DNA of 14,912 nt from Arenicellales bacterium (GTDB lineage Bacteria; Pseudomonadota; Gammaproteobacteria; BMS3Bbin11): positions 1-14,912 of the forward strand of contig JARFQC010000152.1 in the NCBI GenBank assembly GCA_029287965.1, given 5' to 3'. This document shows, one piece after another, positions 7,138-14,062 of this stretch. How positions within the stretch are numbered: position 1 is the stretch's first letter; each line of letters opens with the position of its first letter. Made by a program: the position numbers and the translations under genes. Below the pieces are notes generated by a model. It did no database searches and was not told the origin of the DNA. It worked only from the letters and a program-made list of their open reading frames with translations.

Positions 7138-9624
7138 TCAGGACTTGGTTTCAATCTGGGTCAGCTTGGGCTTGTCCTTGTCAGCCACAGGCGCTTTAGG
7201 CTTGGCAGCTGGCGCCGCCTTCTTTTGCGTTACCGGTACATCTGCTTTCTTTGCCGCAGTGGGTTTGCTGGCCGGTGCGGCGGCGGGCTTGGTTTCAACC
7301 TGGTTAGAAGACGATTTGGGCTTCGCAGGCTTCATCGTTTCAGCGGGTTTATCTGTTGCAGGCTTGCTAGCCGGTTTGGATGCAGCGGGCTTATCTGCTG
7401 CTGGTTTGCTGGCCGGCTTCGATGCAGCGGGCTTGGCCGCAGGATTTTTTGCCTCTGCAGGTTTAGCTGCGGCATTCGAGTCCTGAGGTTTGGCTGCCGA
7501 CTTGCGGGCTTGCTGCCTGGAATCACCAGACTGCTGGCTCACTGGCTGGTTCTGCTGTGTTTCAGGCTTGTCGCCTGCAGGTTTGTTGGCAGGACGTCTG
7601 CGGCCGCGATTGGAACGATTCTGTGAGCGGGAACGAGACTGACCTTCCTTCTTCGGCTGCTCCTGTGAATCCTGCTTACCCTGTGCCGCTTTCTGGCTAC
7701 CGCCTTGCTGTTGCAGATTTCTCGGTTTGCGCTGCCCCTGGGAGCCGCCCGTGGATTTCTTGGTTGAGCGACGCTGCTGCTGACCACCGCGCCGGTTCTG
7801 CTGACGATTGCCCTGGCCGCCACGACGTGACTGATTGCGATTGCCGGATGAACGGCCACCGCGAGCCTGGGGTTTGCGTTCCGGTTTCTCTTCTTCTTTT
7901 ACTTCCGGCTCACTGCTGAAGAGTTTCTTGACGATAGTGCTGAACCAGCCTGATTCACCCGACTTGGTCTCCGGCTTGGCTGCCGGTGCGGGTTGAGCCT
8001 GGCGAGAGGGTGCGGCCGTAGCGTGAATAGCAGATGCCACTGCGGGTTTCTCGGCCGGTGGCGGCGGAGCAGTCGGCTGAACGAGTTCAGTGACGTGATC
8101 GTCGGTTTTAAGCTTGTAGCTCGGCTTGTCCGCACCTTCATCAAGCTCTTCGCTGCGCATACGCTCGATCTTGTAATGCGGCGTTTCCAGCGTTGGTGTC
8201 GGAATGATCTGGATACGTGTACCGAGACGGTTCTCGATACCGGTGATTTCATGACGCTTTTCATTGAGCAGGAAGGTAGCGGAGGCGAGCGGCAAATACG
8301 CATGAACGATCTCGGTATTCTCCTTCAGTGCTTCTTCCTGGATGATACGCAGGATACTCAATGCCGAGGATTGAATGCCGCGAATGTGGCCGGTGCCTTC
8401 ACAGCGAGGACAAACCTTGTGGCTGGCTTCGCCCAGTGACGGACGCAAACGCTGGCGTGACATCTCCATCAGGCCAAAGCGCGAAATTCTGCCGGTCTGG
8501 ACCCGTGCACGGTCAACACTCAGGGCATCGCTGAGCCGGTTCTCTACCATGCGCTGGTTGCGATTCGCCATCATGTCGATGAAATCTATGACGATCAGAC
8601 CGCCCAGGTCGCGCATGCGCAGCTGGCGGGCTACCTCGTCGGCCGCTTCCAGGTTGGTATTGAGTGCGGTTTCCTCGATGTCGCCACCCTTGGTGGCACG
8701 CGCCGAGTTGACGTCGATGCTGATCATCGCCTCGGTGTGATCGATAACGATACTGCCGCCGGAAGGCAGCTGCACGTCGCGGGTAAAGGCTGATTCGATC
8801 TGGTGCTCAATCTGGAAACGTGAAAACAGGGGAATGGAATCCTGGTACAGCTTCAGCTTGATCAGGTTGTGCGGCATGACCTGTTCCATGAAGCGTTGTG
8901 CCCGCTCATGAATCTCGGGGTTGTCGATAAGGATCTCGGATATATCCGAACGCAGGTAGTCGCGCATGGCCCGCACAACGAGGTTGGTTTCCTGGTAGAT
9001 CAGGAACGGCGCAGCGCGCTCTTCTGATGCCTTGTGTATGGCCTCCCACAACTGGAGCAGGTAATCGAGATCCCACTGCAGGTCTTCCTGGGATTTGCCG
9101 ATGCCGGCCGTCCGCGCAATCATTGCATGTTCGTGCGGCACCTCCAGTTCGTTGAGGACCTTGCGCAGGTCCGCACGCTCCTGGCCCTCGATGCGGCGTG
9201 ATATGCCTCCGCCCTTGGGATTGTCCGGCATCAGCACCAGGTAGCGCCCGGCGAGGCTGATGAAGGTCGTCAAAGCAGCACCCTTGTTGCCGCGCTCTTC
9301 CTTCTCGACCTGGACGACCAGTTCCTGGCCTTCCTTGATCACATCCTTGATGCGGACCTGTGAGATGGGTGCATTCCTGGAATCACCCTGGAATACCTTG
9401 CGTGAGATTTCCTTGAGCGGGAGGAAGCCCTGGCGCTCGGCGCCGTAATCGACGAAGGCGGCTTCCAGGCTGGGCTCGACACGCGTGACGCGTCCCTTAT
9501 AGATGTTGCCCTTGATCTGAAGATGATCCGAGCATTCGATGTCAAGGTCGAGGAGTTTCTGGCCATCAACGATGGCGACGCGCAACTCTTCAGTGTGAGT
9601 TGCGTTGAACAGCATTCTTTTCAT
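7138..9624 (-). CDS. rne: Ribonuclease E
   Basis: An 828-residue endonuclease of mRNA decay and of rRNA and tRNA processing, scaffold of the degradosome at the inner membrane. The catalytic half is complete: S1 domain at about 36-119, 5'-sensor region, DNase-I-like domain with metal ligands D304 (SIDVNSAR) and D347 (VIDFIDM), and the Zn-link CPRCEGTG with C405 and C408. After about residue 510 the tail is disordered and shorter than in E. coli (1061 residues). GWFSTIVKKLFS (559-570) looks like the amphipathic membrane-targeting helix. An Arg/Gln/Gly-rich RNA-binding stretch (580-680) follows, then a Lys-Pro-Ala-rich tail with a tandem repeat. Start MKRMLFNAT matches E. coli; GGAAG lies six bases upstream. 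It is divergent from rluC with a long leader, as in E. coli. Confidence 0.97.
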   Translation of the reverse strand: MKRMLFNATHTEELRVAIVDGQKLLDLDIECSDHLQIKGNIYKGRVTRVEPSLEAAFVDYGAERQGFLPLKEISRKVFQGDSRNAPISQVRIKDVIKEGQELVVQVEKEERGNKGAALTTFISLAGRYLVLMPDNPKGGGISRRIEGQERADLRKVLNELEVPHEHAMIARTAGIGKSQEDLQWDLDYLLQLWEAIHKASEERAAPFLIYQETNLVVRAMRDYLRSDISEILIDNPEIHERAQRFMEQVMPHNLIKLKLYQDSIPLFSRFQIEHQIESAFTRDVQLPSGGSIVIDHTEAMISIDVNSARATKGGDIEETALNTNLEAADEVARQLRMRDLGGLIVIDFIDMMANRNQRMVENRLSDALSVDRARVQTGRISRFGLMEMSRQRLRPSLGEASHKVCPRCEGTGHIRGIQSSALSILRIIQEEALKENTEIVHAYLPLASATFLLNEKRHEITGIENRLGTRIQIIPTPTLETPHYKIERMRSEELDEGADKPSYKLKTDDHVTELVQPTAPPPPAEKPAVASAIHATAAPSRQAQPAPAAKPETKSGESGWFSTIVKKLFSSEPEVKEEEKPERKPQARGGRSSGNRNQSRRGGQGNRQQNRRGGQQQRRSTKKSTGGSQGQRKPRNLQQQGGSQKAAQGKQDSQEQPKKEGQSRSRSQNRSNRGRRRPANKPAGDKPETQQNQPVSQQSGDSRQQARKSAAKPQDSNAAAKPAEAKNPAAKPAASKPASKPAADKPAASKPASKPATDKPAETMKPAKPKSSSNQVETKPAAAPASKPTAAKKADVPVTQKKAAPAAKPKAPVADKDKPKLTQIETKS
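7351..7434 (-). repeat. Two tandem 42-bp units in the rne tail
   Basis: Copies at 7351-7392 and 7393-7434 match at 36 of 42 bases. They encode the 14-residue unit KPAASKPASKPA[A/T]D at residues 731-744 and 745-758 of RNase E. Nearly all differences are silent, indicating an old in-frame duplication kept under protein-level constraint. More degenerate KPA units flank it on both sides. Confidence 0.85.
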
Positions 9625-10163
9625 TTTTATCTTCCGGACGCCACTTACAACCAGTAGAGAAGGGTGCCAGTGTCCGTTAAGCCATGCTTTACGCGGCTTT
9701 CATCTGCCCGGTCCGGATTGGCTGCATAGCGCAGGGGTATACCGGCTCAGGCTGAGCACCAGTCTGTCTGGTGTGACGTCATTCAGGTCCGTGCAGCAAT
9801 TACATTGCGCAGACGGTGTTTTATTCGATGGACCTTGTGAGGCTGGAATCCGGATATCACGTTGGCGATGCAGCAGTAATGTAATGCTGTCCTTGCCTGG
9901 TCATGCTACGGATATATCTGGCGTTGAACAGTGCCGGATGACCGGATGTGAGACTTGAATCTTGTATTATTCGGAGTTCACTCAGGCGATGTCGACATGG
10001 ATATTCATGAAAATCCTGCCTTCAGGTCCATCACCAAGCTCCCGGCTACATGCCGAAAGCAAAAATTTGTTCTGGCGGTATATTGACAATCTGCCACTAC
10101 ACCACCCGGCGAATATAGCAATCTCCGTGCCATGCATCAAGGTGATCATGTATCATCGCGCGC
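9625..10163. other. Non-coding divergent region: long rne leader and rluC upstream sequence
   Basis: This 539-base gap holds no convincing gene; the 117-codon plus-strand frame through 9605-9958 is rich in unusual residues and resembles nothing. If the promoter at 10112-10140 is used, rne mRNA has a leader of about 480 bases. Small stems occur in it, for example GCTCA/GGC/TGAGC (9745-9757) directly beside ACCAG/TCTGT/CTGGT (9758-9772). In E. coli the rne leader (361 bases) contains structures bound by RNase E for autoregulation; an equivalent here is likely by position, but I cannot confirm structural homology by eye. Confidence 0.6.
10112..10140 (-). promoter_or_regulatory. Candidate sigma-70 promoter for rne
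   Basis: On the minus strand TTGATG (10135-10140) and TATATT (10112-10117) are separated by exactly 17 bases. Five of six and five of six positions agree with consensus -35 TTGACA and -10 TATAAT. Transcription would begin near 10105 and run toward rne. No other pair of this quality was seen in the gap. Confidence 0.5.
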
Positions 10164-11126
10164 ATGCCAGATAACGCCACCAAATCCCGGGTAAGGTTTG
10201 TCGATATCGATGCAGAAGGCGCTGGCCAGCGGATTGACAACTTTCTGCTCGGGCAGCTCAAGGGGGTGCCCCGCAGCCTGGTGTACAGGCTGCTCAGGAC
10301 CGGGCAGGTACGCGTCAACAAGGGCCGCAGCAAGCCGCACTACAAGCTGCAGGCCGGCGACAGGGTGCGCATTCCGCCTGTCACCCACAATGACAAGCCG
10401 GTTTCTGTCAGCCCGCGCCAGCGAGACCTGGAGCTGCTCAGCAAGCAGATCCTGTTCGAAGATCCATCCATGATCATCATTAACAAGCCCAGCGGCATGG
10501 CCGTACACGGCGGCAGCGGCGTCAGTTACGGTGTCATAGAGGCCTTTCGCAAGCTGCGCCCGCAGGAGAAGTTTCTCGAACTGGTCCACCGCCTGGACCG
10601 GGATACATCCGGATGCCTGATCCTGGCCCGGAAAAGGTCTGCACTGGTCAAGCTGCATGAAATGCTCCGTCGTGAAGCGAACGGCAAGATTGACAAGACC
10701 TACCTGGCACTGGTGAAGGACATCTGGGCAGGACCGAAGCAGCGCGTCAATCAACCGCTGCTGCGTAATGCAATGAAATCAGGTGAACGTTTTGTCCAGG
10801 TTTCAGACGAGGGCAAGCCCGCATGCAGTGTATTCGTGGCGCGAAAAAACTACCCGCAGGCAGGGGCTGCCCTGGTAGAAGTACGCCTGCTGACCGGCCG
10901 GACCCACCAGGCCCGCGTTCATTCCGCCTTCATTGGTCACCCGATCGCCGGTGACGACAAGTACGGTGATCGGACATTCAACCGCGCAATGCACGAGGCG
11001 GGCTTGAAGCGCCTGTTTCTGCATGCGTCACGCCTGCGTTTCAATCACCCGCTGGAAGACCGCCTGATGGATATTGAAGCACCTCTGCCTGCACCACTCG
11101 AACAGGTACTGGAGAACCTCTCATGA
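10164..11126 (+). CDS. rluC: 23S rRNA pseudouridine synthase RluC (955/2504/2580)
   Basis: A 320-residue pseudouridine synthase that converts U955, U2504 and U2580 of 23S rRNA in E. coli. An S4 RNA-binding domain spans about 20-80 (GQRIDNFLLGQLKGVPRSLVYRLLRTGQVRVN). The RluA-type catalytic domain has the signature VHRLDRDTSG with catalytic D145. GRTHQARVHSAFIGHPIAGDDKYG marks motif III. Adjacent position to rne, divergent, is the E. coli and Pseudomonas arrangement and supports RluC over RluA or RluD. ATG 10164 gives an N-terminus like that of E. coli, but no Shine-Dalgarno is seen before it. Its stop overlaps the next gene's ATG (ATGA), indicating translational coupling. Confidence 0.94.
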   Translation: MPDNATKSRVRFVDIDAEGAGQRIDNFLLGQLKGVPRSLVYRLLRTGQVRVNKGRSKPHYKLQAGDRVRIPPVTHNDKPVSVSPRQRDLELLSKQILFEDPSMIIINKPSGMAVHGGSGVSYGVIEAFRKLRPQEKFLELVHRLDRDTSGCLILARKRSALVKLHEMLRREANGKIDKTYLALVKDIWAGPKQRVNQPLLRNAMKSGERFVQVSDEGKPACSVFVARKNYPQAGAALVEVRLLTGRTHQARVHSAFIGHPIAGDDKYGDRTFNRAMHEAGLKRLFLHASRLRFNHPLEDRLMDIEAPLPAPLEQVLENLS

Positions 11127-11770
11127 TGCGTTACGAACTGATCATTTTCGATTGGGACGGCACCCTGATGGACTCGGAAAACAAGATCGTGCGCTGCTTC
11201 GAAAAATCAGCTGCCGACGTGGGGATTGCGTATCCAGGTGACGCTGCCGTGCGCAACATTATTGGCCTGGGCCTGAAAGAATCACTCGATGTGCTGCTGC
11301 CGGATGAAAGCCAGTCGGTGCGTGAACAGGTAGTCGAACGTTACCGGGTTCATTTCCTTGAGCAGGACGACACGGAAATGTCCTTGTTCGACGGTGTCGA
11401 AGCAGGTCTCGATGCGCTGATTTCTGATGGCTACCAGCTGGCAGTGGCAACCGGTAAAGCTCGGCGGGGGCTTGCCCGTGTGTTGAGTGAAACAGGTCTG
11501 GAAGATCGGTTCAGTGTGACCCGCTGCTCCGACGAGGCAGTGTCAAAGCCGCATCCGCGCATGGTTCACGACATCCTCGAAAAAACCGGTATCTCAGCCA
11601 GCCGGGCTATCGTTGTCGGCGACACCGTCTACGATATCCAGATGGCGCACAATGCCGATGCGGACGCACTTGCCGTGTGTTACGGCGTGCACGAAAGAGA
11701 AAGACTGATCGCAGAGCGACCGGTGGATTGTGTAGTGGACTTCGAGGCGGTGATCGACTGGTTCAGCTAG
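11123..11770 (+). CDS. HAD-IA family phosphatase, phosphoglycolate-phosphatase-like
   Basis: A 215-residue cytoplasmic HAD hydrolase. Motif I is FDWDGTLMDS with nucleophile D10 and acid/base D12. The cap domain (about 18-90) is of the helical C1 type. Motif II is VATGK with T110, motif III is K142 in SKPHP, and motif IV is VVGDTVYD with D167 and D171, so all catalytic residues are present. It resembles Gph-like enzymes, but the substrate (phosphoglycolate, a nucleotide or another phosphate) is not decided by sequence. It overlaps rluC by four bases; Pseudomonas also has a HAD phosphatase gene directly behind rluC, so the pair is an old operon. There the protease gene sppA follows; here only non-coding sequence does. 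Confidence 0.88.
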   Translation: MMRYELIIFDWDGTLMDSENKIVRCFEKSAADVGIAYPGDAAVRNIIGLGLKESLDVLLPDESQSVREQVVERYRVHFLEQDDTEMSLFDGVEAGLDALISDGYQLAVATGKARRGLARVLSETGLEDRFSVTRCSDEAVSKPHPRMVHDILEKTGISASRAIVVGDTVYDIQMAHNADADALAVCYGVHERERLIAERPVDCVVDFEAVIDWFS

Positions 11771-11828
11771 GGAAAATCTGAATAAGTCGCTTTCCGACTC
11801 ATCCAGATATTCCCACGAGTTTATCTGC

Positions 11829-11888
11829 GGGGGGGGAAGAGGTCTTAGTTCAATAGCTTACGGGCCTCATCTTAAAGCCCTTTCCCCC
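11829..11888. repeat. Imperfect inverted repeat with G8 tract downstream of the HAD gene
   Basis: A run of eight G (11829-11836) starts an imperfect inverted repeat. The left arm 11832-11848 reads GGGGGAAGAGGTCTTAG, and the right arm 11871-11888 read in reverse complement gives GGGGGAAAGGGCTTTAAG. About 22 bases lie between. It may be a weak terminator for the rluC operon or a decayed small element. No T run follows. Confidence 0.4.
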
Positions 11889-11936
11889 GAACCCCCATCC
11901 CATGGACTTGTTCAGAAGTTCCCTGGCAATGCGGTT

Positions 11937-12007
11937 AAAAAAAAGCCGTGGGAGCGATTGCCAATCGCGAAACACTAGTTTATTGATTTCGCGATTGGCA
12001 ATCGCTC
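11937..12007 (-). terminator. REP-pair hairpin followed by T8, probable terminator of yceF/maf
   Basis: Read on the minus strand, the long hairpin formed by the two REP arms (12007-11987 with 11972-11952) is followed seven bases later by eight T (complement of the A run 11937-11944). The position, just 14 bases after the yceF stop, suits a terminator. The seven-base gap between stem and T run is longer than usual, partly bridged by a weak extension of the stem. Confidence 0.5.
11952..12007. repeat. Second inverted pair of REP-type elements
   Basis: Two perfect 21-bp inverted arms (11952-11972 and 11987-12007) flank a 14-base spacer. Each arm contains its own hairpin GCGATTG/C/CAATCGC. The frame GGGAGCG-palindrome-CGCG is the same as in the pair before cysM, but the inner stem differs (GATTG instead of GCGGC), so both seem to be subtypes of one REP family. 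Confidence 0.82.
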
Positions 12008-12020
12008 ACACATTTGTTGT

Positions 12021-12608
12021 TCACAGCACTGACATCCCGGCCTTCTCCAGCATCCGAATCAGCCTGATCAGCGGTAAGCCGATCAGCGTGTTCGGATCCT
12101 CGCCTTCAAAGCGTTCCAGCAGGGCAATGCCAAGACCTTCAGACTTGACGCTGCCGGCGCAATGGTAGGGCTGCTCCTTGTGCAGGTAGTTTTCCAGCTG
12201 CTGCTCGGTCAGGTTACGGAACACCACTTCAAACGGGATGACTTCCATCTGCTCCTCACCGGTATCGCCATTGACCAGGGCCAGCCCGGTAAACAGGCTG
12301 ATACGCCGGCCATTGGCGGCAATCAACTGCTCAAGAGCCACATCATGCGTGTAGGGTTTACCGACAATCTTGCCGTTGTGCACGGCCACCTGGTCTGATC
12401 CGATCACCAGCGAGGACGGATTTTGAGCGGCCACTTGCCTGGCCTTTTCCAGGGCCAGGCGTCCAACCAGTTCCTGCGGCTTCTCTCCCGGTTGAGGTGT
12501 TTCATCTATGTCGGGCGCAACGGTGCGAAAAGGAATCTGCAGCCTTTCGAGCAGTTGCTTGCGGTAGATGGACGTTGATCCGAGTATGAGTTCTTGTTGC
12601 TGATTCAT
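12021..12608 (-). CDS. yceF: Maf-type nucleotide pyrophosphatase, YceF group (m7GTP)
   Basis: A 195-residue Maf/HAM1-fold enzyme; the E. coli YceF protein hydrolyses 7-methyl-GTP to the monophosphate, a house-cleaning reaction. The start ELILGSTSIYRKQLLERL matches the Maf phosphate-binding loop. APDIDET (31-37) and GSDQV with D72 supply catalytic acids. The stretches EQPYHCAGSVKSEG and EGEDPNTLIGLPLIRL match YceF rather than the dTTP/UTP-specific YhdE group. There is no strong Shine-Dalgarno before ATG 12608, but aligned homologues begin here. It is divergent from rpmF, as in E. coli where yceF is also divergent; the expected yceD between them is missing. Confidence 0.94.
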   Translation of the reverse strand: MNQQQELILGSTSIYRKQLLERLQIPFRTVAPDIDETPQPGEKPQELVGRLALEKARQVAAQNPSSLVIGSDQVAVHNGKIVGKPYTHDVALEQLIAANGRRISLFTGLALVNGDTGEEQMEVIPFEVVFRNLTEQQLENYLHKEQPYHCAGSVKSEGLGIALLERFEGEDPNTLIGLPLIRLIRMLEKAGMSVL

Positions 12609-12637
12609 CGTTGGGAGCTACACATTTCAGGGCGGGG

Positions 12638-12666
12638 ATCATCTGAGACACATGCAGGCTTGTCAA
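12638..12666 (-). promoter_or_regulatory. Candidate sigma-70 promoter for yceF/maf
   Basis: On the minus strand a perfect -35 TTGACA (12661-12666) and a -10 GATGAT (12638-12643, four of six matches) are 17 bases apart. The start point would be near 12631, about 23 bases before the yceF ATG. Confidence 0.45.
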
Positions 12667-12737
12667 CTGCCAAGATCCCGGCCAGTTCAGGGCTGTTTTT
12701 GGAGCCTGTCAGACAGTCTAGCAACAGCTGTTTTGCT

Positions 12738-12766
12738 TTGACAGCCGAAGGGTCGATACGTACAAT
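12738..12766 (+). promoter_or_regulatory. Strong sigma-70 promoter for rpmF-plsX-fabH
   Basis: A perfect -35 TTGACA (12738-12743), a 17-base spacer and -10 TACAAT (12761-12766, five of six). Transcription should begin near 12773, leaving a leader of about 67 bases before rpmF. This is the best promoter match in the window and fits a highly expressed ribosomal-protein gene followed by lipid genes. Confidence 0.75.
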
Positions 12767-12839
12767 CACGCGGTTTACATGATCTCCCCCGAAAACGGGA
12801 CAGATCGACCTACACGGGCAAGACAGACAGGAATTTATC

Positions 12840-13019
12840 ATGGCAGTCCAACAGAATCGCAAGACACCATCAAAGCGCGGCATGCGTCGTTCACACGACT
12901 CACTGAAGAATCCCGCACTGACTACGGATCCGACGACCGGTGAGGTGCATCGTCGCCATCACATCACGGCTGACGGTTACTACAAAGGCCGTAAAGTAGT
13001 CGAAACCAGCTCAGACTGA
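12840..13019 (+). CDS. rpmF: Ribosomal protein bL32
   Basis: A 59-residue basic protein of the large ribosomal subunit. The sequence MAVQQNRKTPSKRGMRRSHD followed by a HRRHHITADGYYKGRKV segment is the classic bL32 pattern of gammaproteobacteria, without the zinc-binding cysteines found in other groups. AGGA lies eight bases before ATG 12840. It is transcribed from the strong promoter at 12738-12766 and leads the plsX-fabH genes, as in E. coli, linking ribosome and membrane-lipid synthesis. plsX starts 32 bases after its stop. Confidence 0.97.
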   Translation: MAVQQNRKTPSKRGMRRSHDSLKNPALTTDPTTGEVHRRHHITADGYYKGRKVVETSSD

Positions 13020-13051
13020 TAGAACGTCATTAATCCCGCCGGGGGCCATAC

Positions 13052-14059
13052 GTGTCTGTCACCATAGCTATCGATGCCCACGGCGGCGACATAGGCCCGA
13101 GCGCGACAGTACCTGCATCACTCCAGGTACTCGAGGATAAACAGGATCTCAGCCTGATACTTGTCGGTCAGCAGGACGCCATCGAGGCGGAACTGGCCAG
13201 GCAGGGCGTAACGACATCCGATCGCCTGAGCATTCACCATGCCAGCCAGATAGTCGGCATGGACGAATCGCCCGCGTCGGCCATGCGCGGCAAGAAAGAC
13301 TCATCCATGCGCGTGGCCATCAACCTGGTCAAGGACGGCAAGGCCAAGGCCTGTGTCAGCGCAGGCAATACCGGGGCCCTGATGGCAACCGCCCGGTTCG
13401 TTCTAAAAATGCTGCCGGGCATTCAGCGACCGGCGATCGTTACAGCCATTCCGACCATGCACGGGCACGTTCATTTTCTCGATCTCGGGGCAAATGTAGA
13501 CAGCACGGCAGAAGTCCTGCAGCAATTCGGCATCATGGGCTCCATCCTGGTCCAGTCAATCGAAGACACGCCTGAACCCAAGGTCGGCCTGCTCAATATC
13601 GGCCACGAAGACATCAAGGGCAATGAAACCGTCAAGGATGCTTCCGAACTGCTCAAGAACAGCCCGGTCAATTACGTCGGCTTCGTCGAAGGCGACGATA
13701 TATTCACTGCCGACCTCGACGTCGTTGCCTGCGACGGATTTGTCGGCAACGTGGCGCTGAAAACCATCGAAGGTCTCGCCCAGATGATTTCATCCATCAT
13801 GCGCGAAGAATTCGAACGCAATGTCCTGACCAAGCTAAGCGGGCTGGTCGCCATGCCGGTCATCAAGGCGCTGCGCAGCCGTCTCGACAACCGTCGTTAC
13901 AACGGCGCTACTTTGCTCGGTCTGCGCGGCACAGTGATAAAGAGTCATGGCAGCGCAGATGCCTATTCCTACTCGCAGGCCATCCTCGAGGGCTACCGGG
14001 AAGCAGTTAACGACGTGCCGGCCAGGATCCGGAAAGTCCTGAGCGAAGCGAGCACATAA
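13052..14059 (+). CDS. plsX: Phosphate acyltransferase PlsX
   Basis: A 335-residue enzyme, peripheral at the inner membrane, that turns acyl-ACP and phosphate into acyl-phosphate for the first step of phospholipid synthesis by PlsY. IAIDAHGGDIGPS at the N-terminus, KACVSAGNTGALMATAR, LDLGANVD, VGLLNIGHEDIKGNE, VVACDGFVGNVALKTIEG and GATLLGLRGTVIKSHGSAD are family blocks in normal order. The start is GTG at 13052, preceded by GGGGG about seven bases upstream and giving an N-terminus like that of E. coli; no ATG nearby fits better. Slightly shorter than E. coli PlsX (356). It lies between rpmF and fabH, with three bases to the latter. Confidence 0.96.
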   Translation: MSVTIAIDAHGGDIGPSATVPASLQVLEDKQDLSLILVGQQDAIEAELARQGVTTSDRLSIHHASQIVGMDESPASAMRGKKDSSMRVAINLVKDGKAKACVSAGNTGALMATARFVLKMLPGIQRPAIVTAIPTMHGHVHFLDLGANVDSTAEVLQQFGIMGSILVQSIEDTPEPKVGLLNIGHEDIKGNETVKDASELLKNSPVNYVGFVEGDDIFTADLDVVACDGFVGNVALKTIEGLAQMISSIMREEFERNVLTKLSGLVAMPVIKALRSRLDNRRYNGATLLGLRGTVIKSHGSADAYSYSQAILEGYREAVNDVPARIRKVLSEAST

Positions 14060-14062
14060 GCC

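Noticed and set aside
7145..7486. A 113-codon plus-strand frame coding a Gly/Ala/Leu-rich, membrane-like sequence
   Set aside because: It is the complement of the repetitive Lys-Pro-Ala codons of the rne tail; composition follows from that repeat, and there is no ribosome site.
9605..9958. A 117-codon plus-strand frame in the rne leader
   Set aside because: It begins inside rne on the other strand, has no ribosome site and a Cys/Arg/Ser/Trp-rich random-looking composition.
10083..10119. TTGACA and TATAGC on the plus strand as an rluC promoter
   Set aside because: The spacer is 25 bases, far outside the 16-18 needed for sigma-70.
12594..12883. Short frames on both strands between yceF and rpmF, considered as a yceD remnant
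   Set aside because: Neither shows the DUF177 cysteine or proline motifs, and the region contains two good promoters.
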